Below, one piece after another: positions 52,163 to 60,347 of a stretch of DNA of 64,000 nt (position 1 is the stretch's first letter; the number at the start of each line of letters is the position of its first letter). Source of the DNA: Vibrio sp. HB236076 (lineage in GTDB: Bacteria > Pseudomonadota > Gammaproteobacteria > Enterobacterales > Vibrionaceae); contig NZ_CP162601.1 in NCBI RefSeq assembly GCF_040957575.1, positions 1,984,001 through 2,048,000 on the forward strand, read 5' to 3'. The notes under the pieces are model-generated. The model did not search any database. It was not told the origin of the DNA and saw only the letters and a program-made list of their open reading frames with translations. Position numbers and translations under genes: made by a program.

Positions 52163-53687
52163 GACGTGCCTCCTTAGTCGGCATCACATCACCGGCCATC
52201 CATTGTCCTATCTCTTCAATGTTCGTGCTTTCTGTTTCGACTATCGGTGACAGTTGGCCTTCGTATAACGCGGTAAGCCGGTCACATAACACAAATAATT
52301 CGTCGATGTCTTCTGAAATAATGATGATCGCAGAGCCTTGGTCACGCAACGCAATTAATTGTCGATGAATCGCACTGGCGGCACCGATATCAACGCCCCA
52401 GGTAGGGTGAGCGCAGATAAGAACACGGGGTACCTGCTCTATCTCCCGCCCAATGATGAATTTTTGCAAATTACCACCCGACAAACTCTTTGCCTGTGCG
52501 CTTTGGTTGTGGCATTTGACGTTGTTATCGATAATGATTTTATCGGCCAACGCCTTGAGTTTCCGGCCAAGAATAAAGCTCGCTCTTGTCAGCGATGCCG
52601 TGTTGGTTAATAACGTGTTATCAGTCAAACTCATTTGTGGCACCGCGCCTTGCCCCAAACGGTCTGCCGGTACATACGCCATACCGAGCGCTCGACGCTG
52701 ACCTGCATTCAGATGACCGATAAACTGGTTTTCAAAAATCAGGCTATTTTGAGTCGCCCGCGTGTCTTCACCACTCAATACGGCGAGTAGCTCTTCTTGT
52801 CCGTTGCCCGCAACCCCAGCCACACCCAAGATCTCACCTTGGTTTAAGGTCAGGCTGAGATTGTCCAAACCACAACCAAATGGATTACTGGAGGGCAAGG
52901 TCAAGCCTGTTACCGAAAAGATAACTTGTTGGGTGTTTCGCTTTGGGTAAGTTTGTGTCAGGACTGCCTCACTGCCAACCATCATTCTGGCGATTGACTC
53001 CGAGGTCTCCATGGCGGGGATGCACTCCCCTGTCACTCTCCCTGCGCGCAAAATGACCGCGCGATCGCAAAGCTCTGTCACCTCTTTTAATTTATGGCTG
53101 ATGAATAACACACTCGTTCCTTCACTCGCCAATTTCTTTAAAACCCGAAACAGACCAGAAACTTCGTTTGGCGTAAGAACGGAGGTCGGCTCATCAAGGA
53201 TTAATAATTTGATGTTTTGAATCAGACAACGCAGGATTTCGACTCGCTGTTGCTCCCCAATACTCAAGCTGTGTACGTAGCGGTCGGGGTCTACGTGCAG
53301 GTCATATTTTTTGCTGATGTCGATGATTTTTTGGCGCAAGTCACCGAGTTGCTCAACAAACGTTTTCTCGAGTCCAAGCTCAATATTTTCTTGTACGGTC
53401 AGTGTTTCAAATACCGAAAAGTGCTGAAAGACCATCCCAATGCCCATCGCTCTCGCTTGGTTTGGGGACAGAATATCCACTTCTTTGTTATTCCATAAAA
53501 TGGCGCCGTTATCTGGCTTGCTGACGCCGTAAATCATTTTTACCAATGTGGACTTTCCTGCGCCGTTTTCACCGAGCAGTGCCAATATTTCTCCTTTGTT
53601 GAGAGTCATATTGACCTTGTCATTGGCAACCACACCGGGATAAAACTTACTGATATTCCACAGTGTCAGTAAAGGTACATCTACCAT
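52155..53687 (-). CDS. BMP-type ABC importer ATPase (tandem domains, YufO-like)
   Basis: 510 residues from the ATG at 53687; a TTG 12 bases earlier is too close to the AAGGA site. Two ATPase domains as in sugar/nucleoside importers. The first has Walker A GENGAGKST, signature LSIGEQQRVEIL and Walker B LLILDEPTSVL. The second has a degenerate Walker A region (GVAGNGQEELL), signature LSGGNLQKFIIGRE and a Walker B-like VLICAHPTWGVD, in which the usual Asp-Glu-Pro is Ala-His-Pro, as is common in this class. Only the first site is likely to bind ATP in the usual way. Confidence 0.93.
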   Translation of the reverse strand: MVDVPLLTLWNISKFYPGVVANDKVNMTLNKGEILALLGENGAGKSTLVKMIYGVSKPDNGAILWNNKEVDILSPNQARAMGIGMVFQHFSVFETLTVQENIELGLEKTFVEQLGDLRQKIIDISKKYDLHVDPDRYVHSLSIGEQQRVEILRCLIQNIKLLILDEPTSVLTPNEVSGLFRVLKKLASEGTSVLFISHKLKEVTELCDRAVILRAGRVTGECIPAMETSESIARMMVGSEAVLTQTYPKRNTQQVIFSVTGLTLPSSNPFGCGLDNLSLTLNQGEILGVAGVAGNGQEELLAVLSGEDTRATQNSLIFENQFIGHLNAGQRRALGMAYVPADRLGQGAVPQMSLTDNTLLTNTASLTRASFILGRKLKALADKIIIDNNVKCHNQSAQAKSLSGGNLQKFIIGREIEQVPRVLICAHPTWGVDIGAASAIHRQLIALRDQGSAIIIISEDIDELFVLCDRLTALYEGQLSPIVETESTNIEEIGQWMAGDVMPTKEARHA

Positions 53688-53770
53688 AGTCTTGAACAAT
53701 CCTTATTCATTTACACCGCCATATCGTGCGGGTTTATTCCTTCCCCTACCCTTTTTTACCTGTGCCCTGG

Positions 53771-54730
53771 TTAAGGTTTTTTGTCTTTAGCTCGGTACTC
53801 ATAGGTATCGGCAAAGCGCGATAAAATCCAGTCTCCTGCGGTCACTTCAGGGTAAGGTGATACCTCTCCTTTGGTTATACAGGACGCAATGGTCTTGACC
53901 GGGGTATCAAAATTAGGTTCGACAAAGAATGGCATCGAAAAGCGCGTCCGCTGACAAGAAGGGCTGGTGACTCGATGACTGGTTGATTTGTAACAGTCAT
54001 TGGTCCAACGCTGCATTAAATCACCAATATTGACGACAAAACTGTTGTCGACCGGCGGTGCCTCTAACCAATGACCGTGTCGGTCTTGAACCTGCAGCCC
54101 CCCGATGGTGTCTTGGTAGAGCAAGGTAATACAGCCGTAATCGGTATGAGCGCCCGCACCATTTTGTTCACCCGTTTGAGGCGGATAATGAATACAACGC
54201 AATACACTAATTGGAAAGGTGAAATACTGACTAAAAAAATCCATCGGTAAAGACAACGCAAGCGCCATGGCCTTAAGAATACGCAGCGCCACTTCCATAC
54301 TCAATTGATATTGTTGCTGCATCAATTGAATAAAGCCTTCGAGATGGGGGTATTGGTTGGGGCCGTATAACTGCGGACAGCGAGCCACTTGTGGGTGAAA
54401 TGGGCTAAGGTCGAGCGCCATATCAAAGGTTTCTTTGTGATCGCTCGGGCCATTGGGATCAAGCTGCTCAGCATTGACTTGCCCCCACCCTCGGTGGTTA
54501 CTCGAATGTTGTATGCTGATCTGTTGCTTGGTTGACTCTGGCAGTGCAAAAAAGCGATCGGCCATGGCTTGAACTTGGTCGAACTGCTCACGGGGAATAC
54601 CGTGACCAATCACATAAAAAAAGCCGATATCACGGCAGGCTTTGTCGATCTCGCTAATCACGTCGGTCCATTGACTGACGTCATCACTTTGTAGAGCGGA
54701 GATATCAATAATAGGTAGATTAAGAGACAT
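53771..54730 (-). CDS. isopenicillin N synthase-family Fe(II) oxygenase
   Basis: 319 residues. The N-terminal DIOX_N segment has NLPIIDISAL and CRDIGFFYVIGHGIPREQFD. The double-stranded beta-helix core has the iron ligands in GAHTDYGCITLLYQD (His, Asp) and KSTSHRVTSP (His, followed by the co-substrate Arg of RVTS). This is the 2-oxoglutarate/Fe(II)-dependent oxygenase fold. It sits inside an importer operon, between the binding protein and the ATPase, so it probably oxidises the imported compound; a base, nucleoside or alkaloid-like molecule is possible. The substrate is not readable. Confidence 0.9.
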   Translation of the reverse strand: MSLNLPIIDISALQSDDVSQWTDVISEIDKACRDIGFFYVIGHGIPREQFDQVQAMADRFFALPESTKQQISIQHSSNHRGWGQVNAEQLDPNGPSDHKETFDMALDLSPFHPQVARCPQLYGPNQYPHLEGFIQLMQQQYQLSMEVALRILKAMALALSLPMDFFSQYFTFPISVLRCIHYPPQTGEQNGAGAHTDYGCITLLYQDTIGGLQVQDRHGHWLEAPPVDNSFVVNIGDLMQRWTNDCYKSTSHRVTSPSCQRTRFSMPFFVEPNFDTPVKTIASCITKGEVSPYPEVTAGDWILSRFADTYEYRAKDKKP

Positions 54731-54762
54731 TAGGTCGAGCCTTGTTGAGTTGCTTTAATACA

Positions 54763-54792
54763 CATTCAGCGTTAGTTACCTAACGCTGAATG
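54763..54792. promoter_or_regulatory. intercistronic hairpin after the BMP binding-protein gene
   Basis: A perfect 13-base-pair stem (CATTCAGCGTTAG and its complement) with a 4-base loop lies 11 bases after the binding-protein stop. No T-run follows on the minus strand. Such hairpins commonly protect the upstream message and give the binding protein higher yield than the membrane genes; that role is inferred. Confidence 0.6.
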
Positions 54793-54802
54793 TCATGACG
54801 AT

Positions 54803-55882
54803 TTATTGTGGGATTTTGGCGTCGATACCTTCGACGTACCACATCACTCCAGCTAGCTCTTGATTGGTCAACGTTTTACCTGCCGGGATAACCTCATTGC
54901 CTTGGTTGTCTTTCATTGGACCTGTGAATGGATGGAACTCACCCGATTTGATCTTGGCGTAGGTCTCGTTGATCGCGGTTTTGATGTCCTCACTCAAGTT
55001 GGGATTAACCGAAACGATTTGTAAGATTTCTTCGTCAAAACCACCCCAGTAGTCTTCGGATGTCCAAGTACCATCCATGACTTTTTGCACCGTTTCAATA
55101 TAGTAAGGGCCCCAGTGATCGCGAACAGAGAACATGTGTGAGTTAGGCGCAAAGTGACTCATATCAGACGCTTGGCCAATCCCCATCTTGCCACGTTTCT
55201 CTGCGGCAATTAATGGCGCGGGGCTATCGGTGTGTTGGATAATAATATCCGCCCCTTGATCCATTAACGCATTCGCCGCATCCGATTCTTTGCCAGGATC
55301 GTACCAAGTACTCACCCAAACAATTTTAATTTTGACATCGGGGTTTACGCTTTTTGCCCCCAGATAAACCGCATTGATATCTCGAATCACTTCCGGAATG
55401 GGAAAAGAAGCAATATAACCAATGACATTAGATTCGGTCTGCATTCCGGCTGCTACGCCAGAAACATAACGCCCTTGGTAAGTACTGAGTAAGTATGTGC
55501 TAACGTTTTTAGCGCGTTTATAACCAGTAGCATGCTCAAAATGCACTTTCGGGAACCTTTTCGCTACTTTTAACGTCGGATTCATAAAGCCAAACGAGGT
55601 GGTAAAGATGACATCGTGGCCGGATTTGGCAAGTTGGGTGATTACCCTTTCCGCATCTGCTCCTTCTGGCACATTTTCGACATAGGTGGTTTCTACTTTG
55701 CCATCGAAGTGTTGCTCGAGCTCTTGTCGACCTTGATCGTGCTCATAGCTCCAGCCGTGATCGCCCACTGGGCCGACATAAACAAAACCCACTTTTACTG
55801 GGTCGTCCGCTGCCTGTGTGACAGGTAATAGAAGAGTGTTTACAGCCAGTACCGCCGCCGTTACCAATTTGTTGAGCCTCAT
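54803..55882 (-). CDS. BMP-family ABC substrate-binding protein
   Basis: 359 residues; signal peptide about 1-24 (ending TQAA), no lipobox, so a soluble periplasmic protein. BMP pattern: VKVGFVYVGPVGDHGWSYEHDQGR, ERVITQLAKSGHDVIFTTSFGF, and SDAANALMDQGADIIIQHTDS. BMP proteins bind purine nucleosides in several bacteria; others bind different small molecules. First gene of the operon that includes an Fe(II) oxygenase, an ATPase and two permeases. Transcription starts in the AT-rich 409-base gap upstream. Confidence 0.92.
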   Translation of the reverse strand: MRLNKLVTAAVLAVNTLLLPVTQAADDPVKVGFVYVGPVGDHGWSYEHDQGRQELEQHFDGKVETTYVENVPEGADAERVITQLAKSGHDVIFTTSFGFMNPTLKVAKRFPKVHFEHATGYKRAKNVSTYLLSTYQGRYVSGVAAGMQTESNVIGYIASFPIPEVIRDINAVYLGAKSVNPDVKIKIVWVSTWYDPGKESDAANALMDQGADIIIQHTDSPAPLIAAEKRGKMGIGQASDMSHFAPNSHMFSVRDHWGPYYIETVQKVMDGTWTSEDYWGGFDEEILQIVSVNPNLSEDIKTAINETYAKIKSGEFHPFTGPMKDNQGNEVIPAGKTLTNQELAGVMWYVEGIDAKIPQ

Positions 55883-56291
55883 AAATCATCCTTGTTATTG
55901 AAACTAAAACATAATAGTTAGCAATAACCAGACCAAAATACCTTCACTCAACTTATTATTGATTCTCTTATTAAATTATTGTTTTTAAATAATTAAAAAA
56001 AAATAAAGCACGGCGACTTTTAAATTGACGACCTATTTTGGTGCAATTTCTTGACCGCTTGAACAAGTTTATAACAAGCCAGTCAACCAGCTTAGTTGTA
56101 TTGATACAAACACGAGTGCCCTTTTTTCGTTCATTATTGCCTTATCCCTTCACCACCTCCAAAACAACGATCAATTTAAACAAAAATCTTTTGTGATTTA
56201 ATGGCTTTTTCCAACGTGACCTTTCGCATACCTTGCTTCTCCTACAACGTAAAACATTTCAACATTCAATGGCCACGACAGGAAAAGCAGT
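55883..56291. other. 409-base divergent intergenic region with a GntR-like palindrome
   Basis: It separates the BMP operon (minus) from the flavin oxidoreductase (plus). It is AT-rich, with a long A-tract at about 55993-56007. A 14-base palindrome TTGTATTGATACAA lies at 56096-56109 and could be the operator of a GntR-type regulator. No coding frame, Fur box or RNA gene is seen. Confidence 0.5.
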
Positions 56292-57197
56292 ATGCATAAA
56301 GATCTCAACAGCTCGTTTACTATTGGCGTAGAGCTACCTTTAGATAATGATTGGACTCAAGAGGGCCAATCTAAACGCTTACGACAAAACAAGCCCTTTG
56401 GTGTCCCCGATATGGCAAAGCACCAAGAAAGAATCATGTTGGCTGATAAGCTTGGCTTTAAGGCTGCTTGGGTGAGAGATGTTCCTCTCTATGACCCAAA
56501 CTTTGGCGATGCTGCGCAAATCTTTGAAGTGTTTAGTTATCTTGGTTATTTGGCCGCTTGCACCAAAAATATTTTGCTGGGAACCGCGGCGGTGGTGCTG
56601 CCGCTACGAGCGCCTTGGATAGTGAAAAAAGCGGCCGCGACCATTAATCAGCTCAGTAATAATCGCTTAATTCTTGGCGTAGCAAGTGGTGATCGCCCGA
56701 GTGAATACCCGGTTTTTGAGGCTGACTTTAACCGCCGTGGACAGCAATTTCGCCACAGTGTAGACATACTCAAAGACCAGGATGACAGTCAGCTCCCAGG
56801 CGAACTTAAGATCTTACCCAAGTTTGAAGAAATTCCTATTTATGTTGCAGGATTAGCGCAACAAAGCCCCGAATGGGTCGGTGAACATGTCGATGGTTGG
56901 CTCGCCTACCCCGGAACGCCAAAAGACCACGAACAAAGGGTTAAACTTTGGCGGCAAGTTGCCGGAGAAAAGCCTTATGTCAGCTTTATTCACTTAGACT
57001 TAGTCGATGATCCCAATGCGCCGATCGTCCGTCATCACTTTGGCGTGCAAACGGGCATCAACGGGCTCATCCAAGAGCTAGAGTCCATGAAAGCCATGGG
57101 AGTGGATCACATTGGTTTGCACTTTAGGCGCAACCGACAACCGATTGAAAAATCGTTAAAAGACATTGCTAGAGACGTACTGCCTCACTTTCAATAA
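56292..57197 (+). CDS. LLM class flavin-dependent oxidoreductase
   Basis: 301 residues, ribosome site AGGAAAAG. TIM-barrel luciferase-like pattern: FKAAWVRDVPLYDPNFGDA, NILLGTAAVVLPLRAPWIVKKAA, LSNNRLILGVASGDRPSEYP and DGWLAYPGTPKDHEQRV. It most resembles the small LLM subfamily that I know as TIGR03571. FMN or F420 use is not decided by sequence, though Vibrio relatives use FMN. It is divergent from the BMP operon and may act on the same compound. Confidence 0.85.
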   Translation: MHKDLNSSFTIGVELPLDNDWTQEGQSKRLRQNKPFGVPDMAKHQERIMLADKLGFKAAWVRDVPLYDPNFGDAAQIFEVFSYLGYLAACTKNILLGTAAVVLPLRAPWIVKKAAATINQLSNNRLILGVASGDRPSEYPVFEADFNRRGQQFRHSVDILKDQDDSQLPGELKILPKFEEIPIYVAGLAQQSPEWVGEHVDGWLAYPGTPKDHEQRVKLWRQVAGEKPYVSFIHLDLVDDPNAPIVRHHFGVQTGINGLIQELESMKAMGVDHIGLHFRRNRQPIEKSLKDIARDVLPHFQ

Positions 57198-57254
57198 GCA
57201 GCGAGTGACACCTTAATAGACCCCCACGTGATTCAACCATTTATACGTAAACGG

Positions 57255-57770
57255 TTATTGTTGATCTCGACTGTGTTTACGCCGCAGTTGCTTCGCCGCT
57301 GCGGCCAGTAGACATTTTGCATACCAACGATGAACACCACCGAGCAGATGAAACAAAAGAGCAAATTGACCGTTTGACCTAGAAGGTATTACGGCTGAGC
57401 CAAACAACAAGTTGGTTGAGATAACCACATGGCTACTGGTTTGTTCAGATTGCACACACAACCAAGAACGAGTATGCCAAGCTGAAAGCAGGATTTCCGT
57501 TTCAGTTCGACTCTCCACCCGCCAGACAGACATGTCACTGGTTTGTGCTCGCGCAAGTTGGCTGACTTGCTTGTCTGTCGAAGACTGACGACAAAATAAA
57601 GCCAGCAACCATCGTTCCAGTTTAAACCACCAAGTGGTGTAAAAAGCGTCAATAAACTCAGGCAATGTGACAGGAATAGTAACGACGGTCGAGTAACAAT
57701 CTGTGAATGCATTGCGTTGTTTGTATTTACCCAGTAATGAGGCATCGGGAACCGGTACTTCTAGTGGCAT
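57255..57770 (-). CDS. DUF2867-like hypothetical protein
   Basis: 171 residues from the ATG at 57770 (GGAG 7 bases upstream). Order of features resembles DUF2867: DCYSTVVTIPVTLPEFIDAFY, a WWFKLERWLLALF segment, an STNLLFGSAVIPS strand and a C-terminal LLFHLLGGVHRWYAKCLL. No catalytic residues can be named. It is a single gene between two flavin/redox-related genes. Function unknown. Confidence 0.6.
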   Translation of the reverse strand: MPLEVPVPDASLLGKYKQRNAFTDCYSTVVTIPVTLPEFIDAFYTTWWFKLERWLLALFCRQSSTDKQVSQLARAQTSDMSVWRVESRTETEILLSAWHTRSWLCVQSEQTSSHVVISTNLLFGSAVIPSRSNGQFALLFHLLGGVHRWYAKCLLAAAAKQLRRKHSRDQQ

Positions 57771-57840
57771 GGTCAAACTCCAGTCGTTAATTAATCTGTG
57801 TTGCTTCGAGAAAACCCAAGATGACCAATTAAGGATGACC

Positions 57841-57861
57841 AATCAAGGACACCCAGGTATT
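57841..57861 (+). repeat. dispersed AAGGACACCCA repeat, copy 2
   Basis: The 21-base element matches the copy at 59837 at 20 of 21 positions, beginning AATCAAGGACACCCA and ending GTATT. Just before it lies a short tandem repeat, GATGACCAATTAAG then GATGACCAATCAAG (57820-57846). It occupies the leader region of the DUF2867-like gene. Confidence 0.6.
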
Positions 57862-58030
57862 GCGTTAAACAGAGCGAAGTATCATCACGCTCCCCCATAC
57901 CACCTTAATCATAGGGTCATTGAGTCACTGAATGGCGCTGCTCACTAACAATGGTGTTCTGTTGAAGAGGCTCAGCCCGAAACATGATGAATGTCCTTAA
58001 AGCGATAAAACAGAGAATGAGCACCATGAT

Positions 58031-59233
58031 TTACACTGAGTCAATCACCATCGCTTGCCCTTTATTAAGATGAATCATCATCAAGACCGCTGCAACCATC
58101 ACCCCTGCAGCAAAGAAAAAGCCAAGTTGAGTTACGCCCAAATGGCTCAGATAGGCGATGACGACATAACTCATACTTTGTGCCAGAGTAGAACACATCT
58201 GCAGCCCACCTTCCGCTCTTCCCCGTTGGTCAACCCTAATAGTGTGATGCATTAAATTTGTTCTAGCGATACGATTTAATGCATTAAATGTACCAAAGAA
58301 AAAAGTAAACACCAGCAGTAACCACGGTGACGCCGATAAACTCATTCCTATTAGCATGACGGATGCAATCGCCATGGCTTGAATCATAATACTTTGCTGT
58401 GACCCCAAGGTTAATAATCGGCCTATCAATAAACCCGTGACTAGTGAGCCCATGCCAAAAGCAATGTTATAACCTGCAAACCAAGCGCCTGACACACCGA
58501 TTTCTGAAAACCAAATCGGGACTAATTTGATGAGGAACGTTAAAATCGGGTAGCTCAACGCTGAGAGTATTAAAAAGCCATAAAAATGAGGCCTTTGCAG
58601 GAATATATCTCGACTTTCTGTCAACTGAGTGACAAAAGTGACTGATATGGCGTCCATTCGTTGTCGGCGATAGGGCGTTAACATATAACTGGTAGCGGCA
58701 ATGGCAGACGCCATCGCAGCCCAGCTAGAAAATTCGAACATCCCCCACCATTCCAGCAAAACCACCCCCAAAGCTCCAGAACCTAATGTAGTGACTTGCA
58801 TGATGACCTCTTGTTTTCCCGAAATCGAAGCGTATTCGTTTTGATTAAAATTTTCTTGGGTAAAGGCATTATTGGCCGACCAAGCCAAGTTACTCGAAGT
58901 CCAAAAGATCAACTGAGCAACCGCAAGTAACCAATTAGACTCGCAACCAATGCCATAAAACACAGCAACCACCGCCGCTGTAATAGATTGTATTAGCTGA
59001 ACCGAAACCAAAAGTCGCTTTCTTGAATATCGATCAATCATAGTGGAGAAAAAAGGGGTAAAGACAAATGAAAGAAGGGTACAAGATAAAGCCAGTAATG
59101 CCACAAAAGACCCCATATTAGGCGTCAATAGCATAACCCAAGGTAAAGCCATCATGAAAAGCCCTGAGGATACCCCATCAAAAAACCGTCCCGTTAAATA
59201 GGTTGTTGTCCGTGTTTTTACTGCTGATTCCAT
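58031..59233 (-). CDS. MFS transporter under SoxR control
   Basis: 400 residues from the ATG at 59233 (GGAAAG upstream); an upstream TTG is less likely. Twelve hydrophobic spans are expected and most are visible. The MFS loop 2-3 signature reads STMIDRYSRKRLLV and a second half starts near residue 205. It resembles drug/enterobactin-exporter-like MFS proteins (MFS_3). A near-canonical sox box stands in its promoter and soxR is divergent, so it is probably induced by redox-cycling compounds and exports them. It could also export a siderophore, but the SoxR context argues against that as main role. Confidence 0.88.
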   Translation of the reverse strand: MESAVKTRTTTYLTGRFFDGVSSGLFMMALPWVMLLTPNMGSFVALLALSCTLLSFVFTPFFSTMIDRYSRKRLLVSVQLIQSITAAVVAVFYGIGCESNWLLAVAQLIFWTSSNLAWSANNAFTQENFNQNEYASISGKQEVIMQVTTLGSGALGVVLLEWWGMFEFSSWAAMASAIAATSYMLTPYRRQRMDAISVTFVTQLTESRDIFLQRPHFYGFLILSALSYPILTFLIKLVPIWFSEIGVSGAWFAGYNIAFGMGSLVTGLLIGRLLTLGSQQSIMIQAMAIASVMLIGMSLSASPWLLLVFTFFFGTFNALNRIARTNLMHHTIRVDQRGRAEGGLQMCSTLAQSMSYVVIAYLSHLGVTQLGFFFAAGVMVAAVLMMIHLNKGQAMVIDSV

Positions 59234-59272
59234 ATTTCTTTCCGATAAGACCAATTTGTTGACACGTTAATA

Positions 59273-59290
59273 CCTCAGGTTAACTTGAGG
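59273..59290. promoter_or_regulatory. SoxR binding site (sox box)
   Basis: CCTCAGGTTAACTTGAGG differs at one position from the E. coli soxS sox box. On the minus strand it lies between a -35-like TTTACC and a -10 position spaced by 19 bases, the stretched spacing of MerR-family promoters, reading into the MFS gene. A TATAAT at 59306-59311 may serve soxR on the plus strand. Confidence 0.9.
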
Positions 59291-59340
59291 TAAAGCACTT
59301 TTTTATATAATGTAAAAAAGAGCGGATTAAAGGACACAGA

Positions 59341-59790
59341 ATGATGGAAATGACGGTTGGTGAGGTAGCAAGAAGGTCTGGAGTAAACATATCGACCTTA
59401 CATTTTTATGAACAAAAGGGGCTTATTTACAGTTGGCGTAATCAAGGTAACCAGCGACGTTATCATCGCAATGTATTACGCAGAATAGCCGTCATCAAAG
59501 CAGCACAAATGGTTGGGTTAACCTTAGAAGAGATAGCGGATTCACTTTCTGAACTGCCTAAACATCAGGCTCCAAGCCAAAAGCAATGGACACAGATGGC
59601 TTCAAATTGGAATGCGATGCTTGAACATCGTATTCAACAGTTGAAGGCGCTACAGCATGACCTAGGTGGATGCATTGGTTGTGGCTGTTTATCAATGCAA
59701 TCTTGCGTGATTTACAACCCTCAAGACATTCGCGCAGAAACCTTCTCGGATAAAACGCGATTGACGAACCCCGAGGATTGGCCTTCTTAA
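59341..59790 (+). CDS. soxR: redox-sensing MerR-family activator SoxR
   Basis: 149 residues. N-terminal MerR helix-turn-helix (TVGEVARRSGVNISTLHFYEQKGL), a dimerisation helix, and the [2Fe-2S] ligands C-IG-C-G-C-LSMQS-C (Cys111, Cys114, Cys116, Cys122). Oxidation of the cluster by redox-cycling drugs or superoxide activates transcription. No soxS is adjacent; the divergent MFS gene with the sox box is the direct target. Ribosome site AAAGGA. Confidence 0.97.
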   Translation: MMEMTVGEVARRSGVNISTLHFYEQKGLIYSWRNQGNQRRYHRNVLRRIAVIKAAQMVGLTLEEIADSLSELPKHQAPSQKQWTQMASNWNAMLEHRIQQLKALQHDLGGCIGCGCLSMQSCVIYNPQDIRAETFSDKTRLTNPEDWPS

Positions 59791-59836
59791 ATAGAATGCC
59801 CACTCTCACAGTAATTTGGTATAAAAATTAGGGAAA

Positions 59837-59857
59837 AATCAAGGACACCCAAGTATT
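59837..59857 (+). repeat. dispersed AAGGACACCCA repeat, copy 3
   Basis: The element begins AATCAAGGACACCCA and ends GTATT, nearly identical to the copy 2 kb to the left at 57841. It lies in the 265-base gap between soxR and the SRP RNA. No flanking transposase gene is visible. Confidence 0.6.
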
Positions 59858-60013
59858 ACTTCTCACGTTCCATGTAAGTGATTAAAAAGCCCACAACATT
59901 ATCATGGGTCTGCCGAGGCTTAGGTCAAATGCAGCGGAGACCACTGTTTCATCTAGCCTACCCATGAATAAACATACGGCAGAAGCGAATCAAGTGAAAT
60001 GCTCAAATTAAAA

Positions 60014-60052
60014 CGAAAAAAGCCTGCTAAACAAATGCTTAGCAGGCTTTTT
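60014..60052 (-). terminator. intrinsic terminator of the SRP RNA gene
   Basis: A stem of about 12 base pairs (AAAGCCTGCTAA / TTAGCAGGCTTT) with a 7-9 base loop is followed by a T-run on the minus strand, directly after the SRP RNA. Confidence 0.9.
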
Positions 60053-60055
60053 AAA

Positions 60056-60161
60056 GGGCGAGACCCCAGCCACATCCCGGCACACAAGTCACTCGCTGCG
60101 GCTGCTTCCTTCCGGACCTGACCGAGTTCACGAGCTATTGTTGCGAGAGGACCAGAGCCTC
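60056..60161 (-). ncRNA. ffs: signal recognition particle RNA (4.5S)
   Basis: On the minus strand the universally conserved apical loop is read: GGTCAGGTCCGGAAGGAAGC, with GCAGCC following, then GTGTGCCGGGATG. The ends pair (GAGGC with GTCTC), giving a single long hairpin of about 106 bases as in enterobacterial 4.5S RNA. It binds Ffh to target membrane proteins. The ends are estimated from pairing. The synteny with the ATL, YbaY and TesB genes agrees with E. coli. Confidence 0.96.
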
Positions 60162-60347
60162 ATAATGCTGTGAGACTTACGCCTTAATATGGTGCTGATT
60201 ATTCACGAACTCGGTCCAGAATGCAAGTGCCAATCAACGCTCAATCCCTCTTGCTGTATCGTTTGCTTAAACATCCAACAATTGCAGTGGACATTTTCAC
60301 CACAAGCCCCCTACACTACAGCCAAAGCCAATGATAAATTAAGAATA

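Noticed and set aside
58031..59233. EntS-like siderophore exporter
   Set aside because: The MFS gene is outside the Fur-controlled island and lies under a sox box with soxR divergent, so drug/redox efflux is the better reading.
60189..60347. A longer N-terminus for the ATL protein
   Set aside because: The extra 53 residues are cysteine-rich without family similarity, and the Vibrio ATL family begins near the ATG at 60348.
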